Assembly (NCBI RefSeq): GCF_000002075.1
Contig: NW_004797636.1
Span: 382,718 to 446,717, forward strand
Reading direction: 5' to 3'
Length of the DNA: 64,000 nt
From: Aplysia californica
Taxonomy: Eukaryota; Mollusca; Gastropoda; Aplysiida; Aplysiidae
Shown: positions 22,560-35,700 of the stretch, piece after piece
Position numbering within the stretch: the first letter of the stretch is position 1
Layout of the letters: the number at the start of each line of letters is the position of its first letter
Program-made: the position numbers and the translations under genes
Notes under the pieces: model-generated
Told to the model about the DNA's origin: nothing
What the model saw: the letters and a program-made list of their open reading frames with translations, nothing else
The model's database searches: none

Positions 22560-25500
22560 GTAAGAGAAGTTCAGAAGGTCTACTTTCACACAAGCGGATA
22601 GCTGTTACTTTCAAACCTTTGCCTTTGAATTAGACTAGATCTAGATCTAGTTCTATATATAATGTTCGGAAGGACTTCCGTAACGAGCGACCACCCCATC
22701 AAACACAATAAAGAAGAGGCCTAGACCTACCCCTACCCCTACCCCTACCCCTACCCTTATCCCTACCCCTACCCCAAGCCCAAGCCCTCAATTCTGCTCT
22801 GTCTCATAGTGATCGCTCGCTACGCTACGGAAGTGCTCCCTAATGTTCTGACATTTTTGGCTGATTTGAGTTACTAAGACCATGAGGTCATAATAAACCA
22901 AATTTTAAGTCTGTTCTAGATCTATCAAAAATGATAAATATATGAATGAATCGGCCTAGAATCTAGATCTAGATCTATATGGCCACCTTTATTCTCACCC
23001 GGATAACCCATGTCTCACTATTCTCATCCTGGGTGAGAATAACTTTATGACTCGCTATTCTCCCCCCCCCCCCCCCCCCCCCCGGTGAGAATAGCCCCCA
23101 TCCCGGTGTGGGCATGAAGCGAGGACTCCCCCCTGACCTCTCGCAGGCCGATAAAATCACTTGGAGGCCCTTGGTGGCTTACCGCATGTGTTTGGGAACG
23201 AATAATAATAATGTAAAAACATGTTTCGCCTCTCCAGTAAAAAAAAGGCTCACTACCGGGGGGTGGGGGGGAGGGGGTATTATCGTACAGGAGAACACAC
23301 CAGTCTTTCGTCTGTTCCTATCGTCGCTCTGTAAACGGGCCGGCGAGCCCTCGACCCTTTACTCGCATGACTAACGAAGCGTTGGCTGTTTATCAGCACG
23401 TCTCGCTCCCTACCGACGTTCTGAGCGGGATGTGGGACCCACCGCCAGGCGGACCATTTGTTGTTTACACACCTAACGATAGCAGGCTTCTCACTCTCTG
23501 CCTGCACACAATAAATATGGTTCAAGGAACAGAGAGCGTGTAAAAACGTAACGAGACACAAGCACAAGACTTTAAATGCTCTTGCACAATTGTAGAAGGG
23601 TTGTAAATTATTCAGACCAAATAGGGGAGGGCGTTAAATCGAGTTATCTAGTTTAATAATTAAGCAATCCAAACTCTTTTCTTCACTTTCACTTTCATTT
23701 TTTTTCTTATATTCTTTCTTTTTCTTTTTTTCTTGTCTGTTCTTTTCTTTTCTTCTTGAACATTTGAAGTTTGTAACCAAAAAAGAGCCAGAGAGCCTAA
23801 TGAAATTCTCCGGGCCAGACACGATCTGAAAGAGCCAATCCTCTGTGAAGACAACATTGCTGGTATATCCGCCATCTGGAATTCCGTCCTGGGCAGCGGG
23901 TCTGTTTGCATGTATCGGATCCTAATAGAGTCCCTGGACCCAACACGACTCATTGCGACATATAATTGTCAATGTAAAAAAAGTCGCCCTGTAAATAAAC
24001 CCCTATCCTTTTCAAAGTCTGTCTTTGAGCTTTGTTGGCAGTCATTACAAAAGCAGGTCTAACCGGAAATTGTTTCCGTTGCATATGAAAGGGAAATATG
24101 TTGTCTGAAGGCATGAGGGGAATCCTTGGGATGAATAGTCTTTCCAGCATTTGGACCGCAAGCAACGACTACATCTATTACATGTTGATGAAGGTGTTGC
24201 ACCACATATCGAGTCCCGTTGCAGTGGCCGTTTGTGGGATCCAAATTTCTCAGCAACATGACAATGTCAGTTTGTGGGGTGGCATACCTGACGGACACAG
24301 AGAATTTATAAATTCGATGGTGTATTGGTGTTCATTTTCTTCCACCGAATCACTGGTCCTGTAGACTTTTATCTTCTTCGGGAAAGGACTGCATGATCAG
24401 GTTGTTGTTTCTGTCTACTTTTTTTTGGTGGGATAGATGATGCAGCGGGAAGCCAGTCAGTCAGGATTTGAGTTAGACTGCAAGTAATCAAAGACAAAAT
24501 TTATCAACTCTCGCTCGCTGTTCACTGTGATGTCATCTGGTAGTTTTATCACAAACTCCCCGATTTGCTTGCATACGTTGTGTGTACCATCACCAATGTT
24601 CAGTAGATAGTTGGAGAAATCAACAGTCTCACTTGTAAGCAAAACCCTCATGTTTCTTGTCAGTCTGAGCACATTAACATAATCCCACAGATATGATGGT
24701 TTCAGGGTTGCATTGTCTATCTGTGATCTTGAGCCATGGCGAACTACTGTGGTAGTATTTGGCGCCAGTCACCCGACATCAGCACAGTTAGCCCACCGAA
24801 CAGAGAGTTATTCCCACATATGTCTTGAAGTGTTCGGTCTATGGCTTCCAAGATGTGTTTGTGGCCCATCAATACTTCATCAATGATGAGCAGCTCTGTT
24901 AGGTGTAATAAAGCGCGACTGGCATCTCGGGGACTCACACTGCACATTGACTGTTTGTTCACACACAAAGGTATTTTGCATCTGCTGTGTAATGTTCTAC
25001 CTTTTGAATACAGAGTTGCTGCAATGCCTGACAGAGCTGTAGCAAGGGTGATCTTCTTAAAGCAACGGACAGTCGCAAGAATCAGGTTTATAGTGTGGGT
25101 TTTCCCAGTCCCTCCACTTGCCTCCAGGGCAAATATTTTGCCTTGCTTCTGTACAACTGACTCTATCAAAGCATCATACATGACTCTTTGTTCTTCATTA
25201 AGCTTTGGGTACTCTTGACTCACCTTGTTGTTTGTGTCAAAATTTTACTCCTCGTGGATAACTCTTGGTTGTTCTCCCTCAACGTGACTGTGTTCTGTAG
25301 GTGGCAGCTGAAAGTCTTTATGCAGATTCAGCCCGTTGTTATCAAGAATGTGTTTAAGTTGTAGCAACACTTGGTTTTCAATCAGAAGATTCAACTCTGT
25401 GACCTTGTCTCTCATCATGATGTCCCGACACAGTTCCAATTTGTGCTTGTGCCAAAATGAGAGAGGATCAGCTGGGCGACAATAGATGAGAATGGTTGTA

Positions 25501-27529
25501 AAGGCAAGATGTAACTGGGGTCCAAATCTTATGGGATATGCTTCTTGCATTGCTGCATCCTTACTCAGTATCACCATCGAGCAGTCCAAGTTGGTTGCAT
25601 GCGTCTTGATAAGATGTGCAACTTGATCCATTTACTCGATGAAGCACAATATGAAACGAAAGTAGTCCCCAATTTAAAAAAACTAATATTCAGTGGGCCA
25701 ATAGGAGCAGCTGAAATAGAACTATGTCACATACACACACGACAAAACACAAACGGCACTTCTGTTCTTGCTAACTACTGCAAAAAAGTACAAATCTGTC
25801 GCACACACACGACAAAACACCTACCGCACTTACGTCCGTGTTAACTACTTTAAAAAAGTAGAACTCTGTGGCACACACACGACAAAGCACAAATCGCACT
25901 TCTGTTCTTGCGAACTACTCACACGCACGAAGAAGCACAATATGAAACGGAAGTAGTCCCCAGTAAAATATGAAATGGCTAATGAAAACACCTGAGAGCT
26001 TTGATTTACTGGAAAAACCATCAAACCTGAAAAATCAAAAGATAGTTTCCGAACTTTGAAAATATTCCCACGTAACTCTTTGGGGCAATTCTTGTCTGAA
26101 TCATATTTTTGTAGATTTTATGGGCACCTGTGTAAAAAGTTTTTACTGACCCCACAAACGGGCCTAGCTCCATTATAATAAGATATTGTTACCAGCTGGT
26201 CCAATGGTGAAAGATGTTTTTGTACATGGGTGTAATGTGAGCAAGGATGCTCTATTGCTGCTTTAGTATGCACTGGATTTTGTGTTGTGTGTTGTGTTGA
26301 AGAACACTTTTGTGCTCGGTTAATTGTATCTGTTCTTGTTTGTTTGTTTCCAACCAGCGATACTACATTGTTGGCTCTAACAAATCAGAGACGAGGTTCA
26401 GAGTCTTGAAAATTGATCGGACTGAACCCAGGGAATTGGTCATTCATGATGATAAGGTAAGATTGATATATTATGGACTATAGATCTCAACATGCGAGCT
26501 AGACATTCCAAAGTGTGTCAGTCCAACAAAATGTATGATATCGGGTGATGTGTGTGTGTCTGTGTGGGTGTGTGTCGGTGTGTGTCGGTATGGGTGGGTG
26601 GGTGGGAGAGAGGGTGGGAGGGAGTGAGTGAGTGAATGGTTCCTTTTCCTGAACATTTTTGTATCATGTTTTTTCTCTCATCCACTTTCATTCCCTCTCT
26701 GCTATTGACTCACAATGTGTCGCTGAACCTGCTCTAACGGCCACCTGTATAAGTCAACCACCTGTACAAATGACCACCTCCCATTTCTCCCTTGCATTTT
26801 TTAGATAATTTTATAAGAATGCCAAATGTGTGAGATGTCCATCTGTCTAAGATGATGAATTCTTTGGATTGTTTTACATCTTCTGTTTCTCCACCAAATT
26901 GGTGGTTGGTGAGCTCTCTGGAGCGGCTGCTCCCTTCAGTTTCTTATCCAAGCAGATGGTATGGTGAGCCATTTAGTATGGCCAGCCTCTTCTATATCAT
27001 CAGTATTGCTTTTGTCAAAATCTATTAACTGTGAAATCAGAAATGTGCCCTTTATCATGCCAAATGTATGTTCAGGTGGAGTACAGCCGCAGTGAGATTA
27101 GGAGTGTGCTGTCCATGATAGATGGAGGCAACAAGCCAAAAAAGCAGGGAAACAACTCTACCGGACTCTCCAAAAACATCTCAGCCTTTGGCATTGCAGG
27201 TAAGAAGGTGCTGTTGACTTGTGTTAAAAGTGGACTAATGAAAGATGTAGGTTAATATAACTTTGGTAGAGTTTAATGAATTTATGGGCTAAGTATACAA
27301 TGGGAAATACAGGATCACTGAAGAAACATTAGATTGTGTATGGGGCAGTCAAAAGTGATATATTTTAACGTTCGTTTAAGAAGTGACCTTTGAGAGAATC
27401 TTTGACTTTGATATTTGGTCCATTTCATGGACACTGAACTTGATAACAAAAAGTCTCTTAGCTTGTGGTTAATCTTTCTTTCTTTCTTTTTTTCTACCTT
27501 TCTTTCTTTCTACCTTTCTTTCTTTCTAC

Positions 27530-27567
<38 letters not shown>

Positions 27568-27569
27568 AC

Positions 27570-27603
<34 letters not shown>

Positions 27604-30600
27604 ACCTTTCTTTCTTTATTGGGGGGGGGGGGGGGGGGGGGGGGGTTATAGATACTTTTTAACATTAAGGTACATTCAAATCAGAAAAATCTCATCATTG
27701 TTTTATAAAGATATGAATGTTTGAAACTTCCTGAAGAGAGATGATTGATAGGCATAGAGAATGAAATTAATAAGGCTCGCTATTTGGGTGTGTTTTTGCG
27801 GTCTGCAGTATGGCACTGCTCCCCTTTGTCTTTGAGTCTGAGGTCTACACTCCGTCTTTAAACCTGGTCTTGTCCTCTAACATCTGCTGCAATAATTCTT
27901 AACTATGGAGATATTATTGCATGCTGTTCAGTGAGAACTGGTGTATGTGATTTCCCCTTTATCCTCATTTGCTACCGGAATTATTAATGATAGCCTGGTT
28001 TTAAGTTTAATACCTTGCTAGACATAAATATGTTGCTTAGAGAGTGTCCCCCTCACGTGCACATAAGACAATCATTACAACCTGAAAATTCTCTTTCTAT
28101 TCCAGGATTTGTGCGCTTTCTGGAGGGCTACTACATGATCCTGATCACAAAGAGAAAAAAAGCAGCAGCGATAGGACCTCATACTGTCTATAAGATAGAA
28201 GACACATCAATGTTGTACATTCCCAATGATTCCGTCAGATATGTACATCCGGATGAGAGCAGGTAATTTCTTATCACAAATGTTTTATGTCCCCCCATCA
28301 GACCAGTTTAAATCACTTACAAGGTGAGCCTGTTCGACCCTGCTTGCCGGGGTCAACTTGGGCTGAATCGGATACAGTATCCCAGCCGACAGAAGGAGAT
28401 GGTAATGAAATTATCTTCCCTACAAGGGAATGTGAACTCATATCTACTGTGTGCAATGGCAAGCTCTTTATGTGTAGACCTCATAAGATTTTTAATCATT
28501 GTTATCAACGAACAATATTGCAAAGTATTGTTCACATTCTTCTGCTTTATTATATTGAGATCATTGGCTGTTTCATGCATATAATTTCACTTTCTTCTTT
28601 ACTCCTTTTTTTTAAGTTCAAGGTTTTCTTTGACTCCTTTGTATTTTTCATTCATCTGAGTTCTTTAAGGGTACCTGATTTAGGTTTTTGAAGATGTTTT
28701 AAATTTTTGAAATGTTTGAGTTGAAGTTAAGGTTGTCTGAGAGATGATTGGAAGCATTATAATTATTGTCAGGAAAATACAGTCAAACTTGCTTTAACGT
28801 ACACCTTTCCTGTTCAAGACAATCGTCTGTGTAAACAGCCACATCCCCCCCCTCCCCATGCTTTTTAAAAATATTATAATGCCGCTATCTGGGATGTTCA
28901 CCTGTTTAAAACAACTATGTTTGTCCTCAGTAATTATTGGTGGCCATCTTGGACTTTTTGGACTGTGCATATATGTATTGATGAATCGACTTCAGCTTGT
29001 TGAGCTTTCCAAAGTATGAATCTGTTAGAAAAGCGTTTTGTCATTGTGCTCGGAGCTTATTCCTGTATGGGATAGAGATAGAGTGCTATTAGAAATGCAA
29101 TCTATTATTTTTAAAATTATTATTATCATTATTATTATCATTGTTATTTCCATTTTGAAAATTTGACTTTTATTATTATAAAAGATATGTTTGTTCTCAT
29201 CCTCAGATATGTGAAAATGTTTCAGAATGTTGACCTATCGAGCAACTTCTACTTCAGGTAAAGTGGCAAACAGACTGAGCAATTGAAGAGAGAAATTCAC
29301 AATGTGATCTGATGACTTGCTTTTTTTTTTGATCCAGCATATGATTATACTATTACTATTTTGTTCTTTGTTTTTTTACGGTTTTATGGTTATAGATTCG
29401 AACTAAACTGAAGGTAACACATGTAACAGAAGTGAAAAATTTATAACTTCAAATATCTACATTCTCAAAAAAGAAGTAGTTTTCCAGTTCCTACTTGATA
29501 GTGTCTAGAGGTGTCTGTTGCTGTGTCAGAAGCTCTGCAGTCCCTCTGTGACTTTTTACCAAAATACAAACTCAGGGCTGCTCACCATTAAGAATTTGGT
29601 GGAATTGTTACGATTTTTATTAAATATTACTAAAATACGCTCGTTATATCCCAGATTCCGATATTCTGAAAAATTTTGGCTATCCCAACCCACTGCCAAC
29701 CTTTCTGGTGTATGTATAGGGAAGAAAAATAGAAAAACTACCAGACCCGGACAGTCTACGTCATGACGTCACGTGCAGCTGTCCTTACTCTAGTAGTATT
29801 AACACCCTCTTTTCATCGAGCCCTTGTAGTCGCCCAGTGCCACTTTGTCGTTAGAAAAACATTAGAAGTGCCACAGCCAGGAGTAAGGTTGACATTAGAT
29901 TGACAAGGGGTAAAAAATTCCTCCCCTTTTGTATCACCGTGCCTTTGTTTACATTGCATTTACACTTAACTGGACTACACCCCTGTCCTTGACACTCCAT
30001 GAAAGAAGATTTTCCATGGCCATATTACGAATTTTAAAGACAGTTTACTCATTTTCATCCTGTTAATTACTAAAACATATGCTCGTAGGTGTCCAGCCCT
30101 GCGAACTGCATGTTGTTTTTGACTTCAGTTGGAGAGTTTTGAGAGAAAATGTCTTTTAATAAAACGCCTGTAAGAATCTCTTGAATAATTGGAAGTGGTG
30201 TTCCGAGGTTGTGACATGTAACATTCAGACGTGAAAATTGAGGAAAATTAGGGTATACGCTGGGTAACTGTCTTGTGAAGGTACATATCTATTCATTATT
30301 ATTCCCAGGTTTGCCTTTTATCAATGGTGCGATGACAAATTAATTGAATTATAGTAGCAATGGAAAGGGAACCTGCTTTTAAACATTGCCAGCAATGGAA
30401 AGATATGTTGGTGAAGAAATCAAACAAGACAAAATCTTGGGGAAAAAATAGATAGTATGGATTGTTGGCAATCTCTTCAAACAGGCTCCCAAATGCCATT
30501 TTCAACCCTCTAAAAGTACTTCTGTGACCCCCAGAACCCCGGCAGAATTTTCTTACTTTTCAGCTTCAGCTGGTGGAAGCACTATTAATAGGGACATGTA

Positions 30601-32673
30601 TATAAACCTATACCGTTTCACCATTTTCAGGCTACTGAGGCTCCTTTTGTTACAATTGTTGTTGTTGTTATTGACAGAGGAAGGTAAGACTTTCAGTTTT
30701 TAGTTCAGTTGCTGGTAATGGCATTGAAGTTCTTTTTTTTAACTAAAGTTTTTTATCCCACAGGTCAACAGGTCATAACGAGAAAGTCACTCATTGTTGT
30801 GTTGTTGCTTTTTTGTTTCCAGCTACAGCTATGATGTCACACATACTCTACAGTACAACATGGCCCGTGTGTTCACAGAAGGGAAGGGAGGTAATGCCTG
30901 CACGTCTGGCAACACTGACAACATCAGCTGTAAACAGCCACAGCCGAATCATTACAGGCACCGAGCAGCCTCCAGGCTGCATTCGCTGTGGGAAGGAGAA
31001 GCAGAGGAAGCATTCAGCAAAAGCTCTTTCCCAGCAGCTCCCACTGCTAGTGCTACGGACAAAGAAATGGAGGAACAGACGATCCCCATCAGTGAGGTCA
31101 CCGACATCAAGCCGTCTCCGGAGAGCTTAACCCTGTCTTCAATTCCTGAGGCAGAGTTGAAAAAAGGTAGGAAACAAAATTTTAACAATGAATACCAAGC
31201 GGACAGTCCAGTTCTTGGTTATTATTTCATGTCATTATGTGTACAGAGCAGATAAAGGTGTAGAAAATTGTGAGTGGTTGGGAGGCGCCACTTGTAGGTT
31301 CTACTGCTTTATTTACCCCATGTTGTATCTGTTTGTCTGGTTTGCTGTTTCCCAGCACTAAATGATAGTTATATTGTCAATGTGCTTCCCTTTTGCCAAA
31401 CTTCATTATAAAAAATTGCCAAATAATCTGTTTTTGGCCTTTTTAATTTTTCTGCTGCCGTATGACCTTCTGCACTCTGTTTCAGATAACACCTCTCCTT
31501 GTGAGATTTGGTGTCCCTTTCTGTCTTTTTACCTAAAGGTTTCATCCTAAACCCACACAGATAAATGAGAGCTTGGATAAGCCTCTTAATCCTTTTCGCA
31601 TCAAAGAAAAGCTGGATTTTGCAACATAAACACACTGTATATCATTTAGTATTTATGGCAAGTTGTGGTATTTGTGATCATTACAAGCTACATACTATAA
31701 TTTTCAGAACTTTTCTTTCTTTACGAAGCTAGCTGCTTAGGTAGGAAGGTCTATAGCTTCTCTTCATATGCAAACTTCATATATATGCACTTTGACACTA
31801 AGAGTTAGGCTCGAACCACACTGCAAGCAGAGCGGGCGCAGCAGAGCGGAGCTGTTTGAGGCGTTAACATTGGGTGGCCACACTGCAAGCAGAGCGGAGC
31901 GGGCGCCGCTGCAATGCAAAGTCGTGTGGCATTGTATTTTCATATCAGTTTCAATTGCCGTTATCTACTTTCTTTTTCCTTTCTTGTTGTTATTGTCCTG
32001 AATGTGAGTTGATCATGCGTCGTGCGCACTGTCAAGATTTTGTGCACGCTGTCAAGACTGTGTGCGCGCTCAGTCGTGTTCTGCATGCAGAAGTGAGTAA
32101 ATTTCGAGCGCCGTTAAATCGGGTTTATTTATCTTTACCTGCAAAGCTTGAAAATATACTCACATTTGCACGCAGGACACGCCTGAGCACGATTACAAGA
32201 AAAACCTATTCATTGTTCTCTAAAACATTCCCTTTGTGTACACTCATTCATCTCTCTCTTTCTCTTTTCTCTCTCTCTCTCTCCCCCACTCTCTCCCCTC
32301 TCTCTCCCCCCCTCTCTTTGATTTTTATCTATTTCTTTTATTGACACTTAACAACAACGTGCGTGCAGACGTGAGCAAATTTCAAGCTAAGCCAGCGGCA
32401 ATATATAAACCGCCATCTTAGCGCTTGACCCGCCTCGAGTCGCGCAGCCAGTCGCCTCTTTGTCTTTGTAATAATTTTCACTGCTGCGCTCTGCTGTGCC
32501 CGCTCTGCTTGCAGTGTGGCCAGAGCCTTACACTGATAACAGCTCACATGCAGTGCATCTTGAAGCGATTGGATGTGAGAGGCTCCACACATATTGTATG
32601 GGTTGAGCCCTGAAATGCTGGCTACGGTCTGTTCTGATATAAAATATCTACATATATGTGTTCTTTTAACTAT

Positions 32674-32713
<40 letters not shown>

Positions 32714-35700
32714 CTAATTTTCCTTATCAGAAGAGGTAAAGTGTGGTGTGAAGAATGCTCCGTGCAGAAAGTTCCTTTGGAACAACCATCTGCTGCAAGG
32801 GTTTGAGAACTGTGTACACTCTGACTGGGTTCTTTACATCATTCATGGCTTTATTGGCCAGAGCAGTATCCTTTTATCTTGTGTGTTTTGATTGCGTTAA
32901 AAATCGCTGAATATTTTCCCATTCAGGGGCTTCTACCTATTTGTTAAGGTTAATGAAGAAGTTCCATTTTTTGTGAAATTGATAGTGTGTAAGCTACTGG
33001 TTCATGCTATTTGACCTGAAGTTTGTAAGTATGATTTTTTTTTGCTACATCTGTGGATTTATCAGAAAGCAAAAGACACTGAATAAATTGTTTCCATGTA
33101 CCTTGTGGTGGCTGTGATGTAAGCATTACTCATCACTCCCTTCTCCCCTCCCTTTGCATGGAAATACGCGTGAAGCTGTTATTTTTGTTTAACTGGCCTC
33201 ACTCTTACCAGGAGAAATCACACACCAAGACGTGGCTACAATCAAATTCTAGAATGTTCCCCCTCTTCTGTTCATGCTTGCTTCTGAAGAATTGGCTGAG
33301 TAGTTGCAAATAAGGTTTAAATTGTCTAGGACAGCCACCTATTTAGGAGAAGAAAAGTGTCTGTCTTAGACAAGTGGCCATCTTATATGCTACCAGTATA
33401 ATGTAAAGAAGAAGTGAAAGGGGGTGGAAATGGGGAGTGGCCATTTGTAATGGTAATTGTCTTATAGACGTGACTGTTAGAGCAGGTTTGACTGTGTATA
33501 ATTTTTTTTTGGATTTTGCTCTGAACCCTTAGGGCCCTGACTCTGCTGACCCTAGAATACCCCCTGCCCGGTCATTTTAAGGAAATTTTTACGTGAGTCT
33601 CAACAAACAGACCAGACAACAAATACGTCACACACAATAACAAAATATCCACTCAGAAACTAATCAGAGTTGCCTATCTCACATCTAGAGCCAGTGAATA
33701 GTTTTTTACACGTTTAGGCCTAGTTGGGGCTGGCTCAGGCTCACTTGGATCTGTGACTCCCAGTCCGGTGAAAGGGTTTATAGGGCTACGCATCGATAAA
33801 GTCCCAGACCTGTCAGAGGGTTTTTTGGGCTCTAAGGGTTAATGGTTGAAAAAAATTGACCTGACATTGTATTGTACGGAAACTCAACAAGGATGTTGTT
33901 GTATGATGTTGATAAAAGATATAGTAAATTACCTTTACACGGGTGGTGTCTCTTCTTAGGAAAAGGCTCTGTGCACTTTATTATATCCCAGTTACATTCT
34001 AAGTAACTCAGTTTATTTCTCTACATTTTAATACCAAGTTTTTATCCTTAGATAATCAGTTGAACTTTTATCAAATTTTCCAAATATATGTGTATGATTT
34101 CTGGATAAAAGTGCAGCCCTTGGCCTGAGATAGTTTTGCAGAAGCAGAGTGACTCAGACGGAGGATGAAAGAGTCATACTTAAATTTCAATTCATTAGTT
34201 GTTATTGTGTCTTTTGAATTATTTTTTTTTCCGAATTTCTAAAGTGTGAAGTGAATGTTCTACTTGGATGACATCTTAACTGTAACACAGATGTTTGTGT
34301 GTTTGGTAAGTCCGTGTACCTCACGGTGATTGGCAGAAGATCCAACCAGTTTGCAGGGACCAGATTTCTCAAGCGTGGCACGAACCAGGAGGTAACTGCA
34401 CCCAACAATGTCTGTACTTACTGTACTTTGTTTTACTATCAAATGCCACCTTTGATGTAACTATACTCAAATAGATCTGTTTTTACCTGCTTTGGTACTT
34501 ATTAAACTCCACTTTGATGTAACTTTTCTCAAAACGTCTGTACCTACTGACTTTGGTATCCTTAAAACACCAACTTTGATGTAAAGATTAATGGGGTCAA
34601 GGGGACGTCTCTCAATGTGAGGGGCAAGTTGTGGGCAAGTTTTAAAGTTCATCAGTTAGGATTTGGTCAAAGCAGTACATCAAGGACAAGGGCACCTTTA
34701 CTTTGCCCAAATTTGATTCAGCATCTTCTTGATAACTGTAACAATGGGTGCTTTTTGTTTGCACATATGATGTTTACCTTTTCATTCGGCACAACTCACT
34801 ATATCTTGTACTGAGAAAGAGGAGGAAATTTGATTTTCATGTTCCCACAGTCATAAGCAATGTAATGGAGCAAAAATTTCCACAGCCAAGGGAATTGTTT
34901 TGATGAGTTATGTTAAAGAGGAAGATTATTCATCAGATGCAACATTGAGCCGGGATGCGTTCAAGGACAAAGAGTTGAATTTTGAAATGTTGTTTATTTT
35001 GCGATAATGCCATTCAAATGTCTTTACATTTCATATGCCTATGTATAGGTTTCATCTGTGAAAAATACTTTTGTATAATCTGAAATTACCTAAAATGAAG
35101 TTGTTATTCCTAGCTTTTATCATGTTTATTCTTCTTCAGATCTTAAAATGAGTCAGTTGTCTGTAATTAATGCTTGTAATTCACTTTCACCATGTTTATC
35201 TTTTCCCTTCAGGGGTATGTAGCCAATGAAATTGAAACTGAGCAGATTGTCCAAGACACATCGGTAACATTCCTTGATCAAGGCAAAGTTTCCTCATTTG
35301 TCCAGCTGCGAGGTTCTGTGCCCCTATTCTGGTCACAAGATATCTCGAAGATGGTGCCCAAACCTCCAATATCGTGTGAGAATTAAGTATATATGGGTTC
35401 AGTGTTGGGAGGGCATGTCTTGAGTTTTTTAATTTGCTTCTTGCTCTCAGCAGATGAGATAACCTCCAGTGGCTAAGTGAGTAGTGAGTTTTGACTCAAG
35501 CAATGTCAAGCAAGTGTCGGTGACACGGTGATCAGATGGGTGATCAGATGGGTGGTCACTGGGGTGTGTCCTTGAGCAAGACACGACAACCCTAGCTCAA
35601 ATTACAGGGCGCTGCACAGTGGCGACCGTCAGTGGCATTGTTTGTAAATTGTTCTGTATTTGTGTAATAGTGTGTATTTATGTATGTATTTATGCATGCA

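Noticed and set aside
24744-25223. A host Pif1 helicase gene, or a Polinton- or virus-type helicase
   Set aside because: The reading frame is broken and intronic to FIG4. The pre-helicase segment and C-terminal motifs fit Helitrons better, and no capsid, polymerase or integrase pieces are nearby.
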